Below are positions 59,203 through 64,000 of a stretch of DNA of 64,000 nt, piece by piece (positions within the stretch are counted from its first letter, which is position 1; each line of letters begins with the position of its first letter). The DNA is from Doryteuthis pealeii. Its lineage: Eukaryota; Mollusca; Cephalopoda; Myopsida; Loliginidae. The stretch covers positions 62,650,942-62,714,941 of the forward strand of contig CM042157.1 of NCBI GenBank assembly GCA_023376005.1, read 5' to 3'. The position numbers and the translations under genes are program-made. The notes below the pieces were generated by a model. That model saw only the letters and a program-made list of their open reading frames with translations, did not search any database and was not told the origin of the DNA.

Positions 59203-59493
59203 TCAACAATGAGCTGCACGAAAGTGGCTCTTTAGTCTTGCCAAAGTCTTGCACACCTTCCCACAATTACAGGTATTTCCAGGGAGCACAGGGTATTTTA
59301 TTAGTCCATCCCGCCGATGCACAGATTGGTGACTGATCAGGCCAGCTTTGCTCATACATAGCCTTCCACACTGGTCACATAGTAGACCGATTTGAAGCCC
59401 TTGATTGTCTACTTCTTTATTCTTGCGAATATCTCTCTTCAACTGCTCATGCTGTATACGGCCGGTCTCAAACCTTTCCGTGCCCTCCTGCAC
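59203..59493 (-). pseudogene. LINE 3' end with two zinc fingers
   Basis: Frame with LKRDIRKNKEV, then CDQCGRLCMSKAGLISHQSVH and CNCGKVCKTLARLKSHFRAAHC. Such finger tails close animal LINE ORF2 proteins. It lacks the reverse transcriptase. A polyA-like (AAC/AAT)n and A-run tail lies 3' at about 59128-59160. Confidence 0.6.
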
Positions 59494-59577
59494 AGCTCTT
59501 CTTCACTGCCCACGGTCCAAAGACTTACTCTCCCAGTTCTTCACATCGATGTCACATTTTTTTTTAAGATAATCATA

Positions 59578-60196
59578 TCACACCCAATGTGTTTGGTTTG
59601 GTTTGGTTTGTTTTGTTTTACGGTATATCAACCTCAGTGGGTCATTTAATGCCGATAAAGTTTTGAAATAAATCAATTCTTAATGGATAATACAAATTTT
59701 TTTTTATAAATACATTTTTCTATTTAACCCATAGATGGGACCCTAACAGATACTACCACTCCGGGTCATAGTGGACCAGGGAGCAATGGTGATGAAGGGG
59801 TGCTCCACATTCCCCAAACCTCCAAAACTGGAACCTCGCCATCAGATAGAGTTTAACGTCATTCCCAGGACATGTAGACCCGCAGCCACCGCCTTCTAGC
59901 ACCCATATGATAAAAAGGGGTTGGTGCTTGCCATAAGGGCAATAGGGTTGGGAAAATCATATAGGTGCTAGGGCTTGACGTGACCAGCCGATTGATCGGA
60001 GGGGGCTTCTCCGACCGCCCGTCTAGCCCAAGATAGGGCCAAAGTGGAGTATTGCACGTCATGAACTGCTCATCCACCTGGGCTCTATCCTTAAGCATCA
60101 CGGGTCACCACCCACGGCCAACGGGTGGCTCCATTGGGGGAGCCTTACCCCTCTGCGGAGGTGCAGTCGGAGCATTCTAACGCCTCAGCCGACAGG
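59578..60196 (+). repeat. Family A repeat, nearly complete
   Basis: Starts GGTTTGGTTTGG, then TATCAACCTCAGTGGGTC, and ends CTCTGCGGAGGTGCAGTCGG. Confidence 0.7.
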
Positions 60197-60297
60197 GCGG
60201 ACCCAATGTGTATATATCCGAATGTCTATAAAATTCATAATACTATCCAATGGGAAAAATCATATTGGACATATTCGGACATTTTTACTTACACTTA

Positions 60298-60651
60298 TAC
60301 CTTATTTAACGGCATATAAGACGCATGGGCATATAAGACGCACCCCAATTTCAGCAGGTCAGATTCAGGAAAAAAGGTTTTTGTGTATTTAAGCATATAT
60401 TGTTGAAAACAGTCTAGCTGTGCCTTACACAAGCAGAAACATAGCTGTATAAAAGCAATTTAGCAGTGCAGGCAAGCAATAAGCATACACAAGACAACTC
60501 AATAGCAGGAAATAATAATAATAATAATAATAATAATAACCTAGGCTTACGGGAGATCTTAAACTTCACCTACGATGTATAAGATGCAGGGCAATTTTTT
60601 GAGCCAAAATTTTTGGGAAAAAGTGCGTCCTATATGCCGTCAAATACGGTA
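60298..60651. mobile_element. MITE with TACCTTATTTAACGGCATAT ends
   Basis: Opposite orientation to 16344-16704. It contains an (AAT)n run at about 60509-60538. Confidence 0.75.
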
Positions 60652-60978
60652 AGTTTATCAGTCAATGGTCTTCTCTGATAATAAATGCGAATGTCAGTGT
60701 GTCACATTCTTTCAACTTTACCCCTAGATGCTGCAGCCCGACATATCATATCATTTTGGAATCAGGCTGACTCCGTGAGCAAATTTATAAAAAAAAATCG
60801 ATCCGAATCTGGATCCGCAATCCTGAAATTATGGATTTACAAATTTTAATTACTGCGATTGTTTTCGGCAATTTTATTTTATTTATTTTTTTTATTTTTT
60901 TACCTGATTTTTTCGCGACGAAACTTTTTGTACAATAACAATTGTAATAACTTGGAAATAAACTTCGGAATAAAGTAA

Positions 60979-61224
60979 GTAAAGTCGTCGGGGTGGCCTA
61001 AAGTCGGTATCAGCCTATCAGTGAGGGTGTCTATCCCCTTTTCACTAACACTAGACCCAGGAGATTGTTTTTGCGTCTGAGGTGGAGCGCCACACCTACC
61101 TTCAGCTCCTTACTTTACCGCACAGATCCCTGTGCTACTCATAGGCTGAGTTGGCGAGGGCCGATATCGAACTAGGAACCTTGTGGTTTCTAGCCGAACG
61201 CTCTCCGACTGAGCTAACCGGCCC
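60979..61224 (-). repeat. tRNA-derived SINE, full length
   Basis: Tail AAAGTCGTCGGGGTGGCC to head GAGCTAACCGGCCC. Its head differs from the clean copy at several positions (TTTCTAGCC). Confidence 0.7.
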
Positions 61225-61264
61225 TAAATTTCGGAATAATCGAAACCAATTGCGAAATCCAAGC

Positions 61265-61400
61265 ACCACCATTAAAAGTAATTTGATGAAACCCTGCTTT
61301 TTTCACGGCCAGCTCTATGTCGGTTGTTCAAATGTTGGGAATGGAATTAAATTATTTGTACTGAGCCTCAAATGGGAAAACCAAAAATGTTGTTTAACAT
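61265..61400 (+). pseudogene. Helitron/PIF1-type helicase C-terminal remnant
   Basis: Frame PCFFHGQLYVGCSNVGN then GIKLFVLSLKWENQKC resembles helicase motif VI and the end of Helitron helicases (HGQLYVACSRVG). Arg of CSRVG is Asn here and the rest of the protein is absent. Confidence 0.5.
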
Positions 61401-61599
61401 GCTACTTGGGGGCCCAGAAGAAAGCAGCGACAAGACGCCGGCACATCAACATCTTCATGGACAGCCTTCACATTCAACATCTGTGGTCGAGAGTGTTTTT
61501 CAAACATCGGACTTCACAGTCACAGGATGTGCTGTAACTTCAGGGGCACAAAAACTATATTATAGTCTTCCGAGACTGAAATGCCAATAATAATATTGT

Positions 61600-62155
61600 T
61601 TAACATGTTACTTTTCAATAAGTTCCAAATAAGTTATGCCATTGTTTTGATGAAAACTGTTAATTGTTTGAAAAATATTGTTCAAATTTAATAAAATGTA
61701 AAATGTACTCAATGTATGAAATGTCATTTTTGGGCCAATGGCTAAATCAAGATTCCTCCACTGGAGCTAACTTAATTGCTGCCTGATTGGGCGACTTTTA
61801 AGCTAGTGATCATATATGTCAGCTTTGGTTATAACAAATTAAAATTTATCTACCAGATCTATGCAGGTCTCTGCAATTGGACCACCTGCTGGCCATGGTG
61901 GTGACCTATAATGTCTGAGCAAGGGATCTTGGTGGCTGAGCGGTCCATGACCAGGGTTCTAAGTGCTCATGTGACCTGCAGTATATCAAGAGCCCTCTAC
62001 AGGAGCTAACTTAATTGCAACCCGATAAGGCGGTTTTTAAGCTAGTTTTGTATGAATAATTATATTTTAGCTTATTTGTGGTACAGTACGGCAGGTCGGT
62101 TTAAATGACCTCACGGACAGGATTTGACCTCGCGGGTCGGATTTGGCCTGCGGGC
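61600..62155. other. Unassigned stretch with a duplicated word
   Basis: GAGCTAACTTAATTGC followed by GATTGGGCG or GATAAGGCG and TTTTAAGCTAGT occurs at 61766-61805 and again at 62002-62047, so this may be a diverged repeat. No gene is seen. Confidence 0.35.
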
Positions 62156-62159
62156 TGTA

Positions 62160-62735
62160 GTTTTGTTGGTTGGTTGGATTTTACGGCATGTCAACCCACT
62201 GGGTCATTTTATGCCGAAGATGTTTTGTTTTATTCGTTCCTAATGGATACTCAATTAGTTTTAAACACATTTTTGTTCTATTTAACCCATAGATGGAACT
62301 CTAACATGTACTACCACTCCAGGTCAGAGTGACCTGGGAGCAATGGTGATGAAGAGGTGATCTACATTCCCCAGACCCCAGAACTGGAAACTCACTATCA
62401 GATAGAGTTTAACATCATACTCAGGACACCAAGACCCTCAGCTACCGCCTTCTAGCACCCATATGATAAAAAGAGTTGGACTTGCCATAAGGGCAATATG
62501 GTTGGGATAATCATATAGGTGCTAGAGCTTGACGTTCCCAGCCGATTGATCGGAGGGGGCCTCTCCGACCGCCCGTCTAGCCTAAGTAAGGGTCAAAGTG
62601 GAGATGGAAGTCATGGACTGCTCATCCACCAGGATTTCGTCCTTAAGCATCACGGGTCGCTACTTACGGTTAACAGGGAGAGGGGGTTCTTAACCCTCTG
62701 CGGAGGTGTAGTCGGTGTGTTCTAAAGCCCCAACC
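62160..62735 (+). repeat. Family A repeat
   Basis: Starts TTGGTTGGTTGGATTTTACG and ends CTGCGGAGGTGTAGTCGG. Confidence 0.7.
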
Positions 62736-62814
62736 GAGCTCTGTAGTTTTGTGACCCCTGAAAACTGAATGGAATAGTTAGTGAAATAGATCACTTATTA
62801 GGACTGGACATCGT

Positions 62815-62910
62815 TGATTGATCCCAGGGGGCCATCACCCCAGGCAACACCTGCCCTGTCGATTTAAAGGGTCAGGGCTGGGTTTATTGCCCAGTGCCTG
62901 AGGCGCCTCC
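62815..62910. repeat. Short repeat shared with 2330-2440
   Basis: GGTTTATTGCCCAGTG and neighbouring words. Confidence 0.4.
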
Positions 62911-63066
62911 CTTGTGAATGGCCGACGAAATCAACGCATTTCTTGCACCTGCCACCCATGAGTCTCGGCTTGTGGGTGGTCCCACATTGATAGGGCCTTG
63001 TGCCCAACCCGTACACGTGGGGTACGTGTTAAATATCATACCAGACTACAGAGAGAGTCGACTTAC

Positions 63067-63275
63067 TTTTTCACGAGATACAGGAGACACGGATAGCCGA
63101 GAAGACTGCAGGGACAGAAGATGAAAAAGATACAGCACAAAGGATCCTTCCAGAGACCAACAAAAATCGTAATGGCCGCCATGATGGCCGCTAGAGTGAC
63201 CATGATGTATAAAACCAGCCGTGACTGTTTCTTCTGCATAATATTCTTCGTCCTTGCAATATCCGCTTCAGACAC
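63067..63275 (-). CDS. Penultimate exon of a membrane-protein gene
   Basis: The acceptor reads CCCTGCTTTTCAG before base 63275 and the donor is AAAAA-GTAAGT. The 69 codons start VSEADIARTKNIMQKKQSRL, then two hydrophobic segments: LVLYIMVTLAAIMAAITIF, and after LWKDPL a Cys-rich CCIFFIFCPCSLLGYPCLLY, ending LVKK. That suggests two membrane helices near the C-terminus, with a short charged tail from the exon at 58610-58764. Reading on past the donor meets a stop at once, so a version ending here is possible. Upstream exons lie beyond the window. Family not recognised. Confidence 0.6.
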
Positions 63276-63326
63276 CTGAAAAGCAGGGATATTTTTAAAA
63301 TTTTTAATGGCGGACGAGTACACATT

Positions 63327-63941
63327 TAAAATTACGAACCAAGTAACCAATAAGCACCTCAGCTCCCGGTTGTTTGATTTTTTTTTTTTTTTGCGTTCGA
63401 ATTTCACTGTAAGATTTTTTTTAAGTGTGTTCATGTATATTTACAACCCAAAGGCACGTTTTTATACTAAATTAGTTTTCGATTTTAATTTTTTTTTTTA
63501 ATTAATTATTTCATGTTGTTGTTAATTCAATAGGATTTTTTAAAGTTTTAAAAAGCTTTAAAGACACGTTTTTATATTAAAGACAAATTTTCATATTAAA
63601 ATAGTTTTTATTTAATCAGAAGAGAAATGCAGAAATGTTTATTTAAATGAAAATAGTTTTTATTTACAAAATATTTTTTGTTTATTTAAATAAAAGGATG
63701 TTGGGACCAAGTAACCAATAAATAACTTTTTTTAAATTAAAATCGAAAACTATTTTAGTATAAAAAAAAAAAATGCCTTTTGGTTGTAAATATACACGAA
63801 CAAACTTTAAAAATAATCTTACAGTGAAATTCGAACGCAAAATAAATCAAATAACCGGGAGTTTCCGGTGAAAAGCAAAAGGTGTTCCTTTCAAAACTGC
63901 TCCAGCTGGGGTGCTTATTGGTTACTTGGTCCAAAATTACA
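63327..63941. mobile_element. Fold-back element
   Basis: Outer ends share ACCAAGTAACCAATAAGCAC and its complement. Arms of about 170-200 bp include GCGTTCGAATTTCACTGTAAG and TATTTACAACC. The right arm is about 45 bp longer near its end. A second inner terminus lies at 63704. Confidence 0.75.
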
Positions 63942-64000
63942 AGGAGGACCTGTGGATATAACACAGTATGATGATTCAATTATTATAACGTTTGATATGT

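Larger units (their letters stand above)
58765..63066 (-). other. Inferred 4.3 kb intron filled with repeats
   Basis: Bounded by donor GTAAGT at 63061-63066 and the acceptor at 58765-58766. It holds a LINE tail, two family A repeats, a MITE, a SINE and a Helitron remnant. No extra exon was recognised inside, but one cannot be excluded. Confidence 0.4.

Overview
The window is animal nuclear DNA, almost entirely repetitive and non-coding. It is AT-rich and holds long (GATA)n, (GT)n, (CT)n and (AT)n arrays, tRNA-derived SINEs, non-LTR, Penelope-like and Helitron remnants, many fold-back (MITE-like) elements, TTAGGG-type repeats and one spliced gene fragment. The mix (CAG-anticodon tRNA-Leu array, Penelope and R4/Dong-like elements, zinc-finger LINE tails) fits an invertebrate, perhaps a mollusc; this is a weak inference.

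Layout. 1-2.7 kb: fold-back and LTR-like debris. About 2.8-26.6 kb is copy 1 of a large unit: (GT)n, two fold-back elements, a SINE fragment, a 1.3 kb (GATA)n array, a LINE tail, a 3.3 kb composite satellite, then a tRNA-Leu(CAG) array interleaved with MITEs and SINEs, and the start of an R4/Dong-like LINE. A 100-N gap follows (26577-26676). 26.7-48.8 kb is copy 2 of the same unit in the same order. Copy 2 starts just after the gap where the unit starts, and copy 1 stops at the gap. The end of copy 1 (about 19.7-26.6 kb) is dense with small indels. I read this as two overlapping contigs or haplotypes that were not merged, more likely than a true 24 kb tandem duplication.

48.8-52.9 kb continues copy 2: the rest of the LINE, two more tRNA-Leu genes and hAT-like MITEs. 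53-55.6 kb holds LTR-like pieces, two of them forming a close inverted repeat. 56.0-57.1 kb is a 1.08 kb palindrome, and 57.96-58.53 kb a pure purine tract. 58.6-63.3 kb carries the last two exons of a minus-strand gene for a membrane protein, with a 4.3 kb intron full of repeats. The window ends in another fold-back element.

The most coherent system is the tRNA array: 23 near full-length tRNA-Leu(CAG) genes plus one fragment, all on the minus strand. Most carry a conserved upstream module: a TATA-like box about 27-38 bp and an 18-23 bp element about 45-67 bp before the gene, the spacing of a type 3 (snRNA-like) Pol III promoter. If the duplication is an artefact, the true number is about 13 per haplotype. 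A second theme is that three unrelated fold-back element families have TTAGGG-like repeats at their centre.
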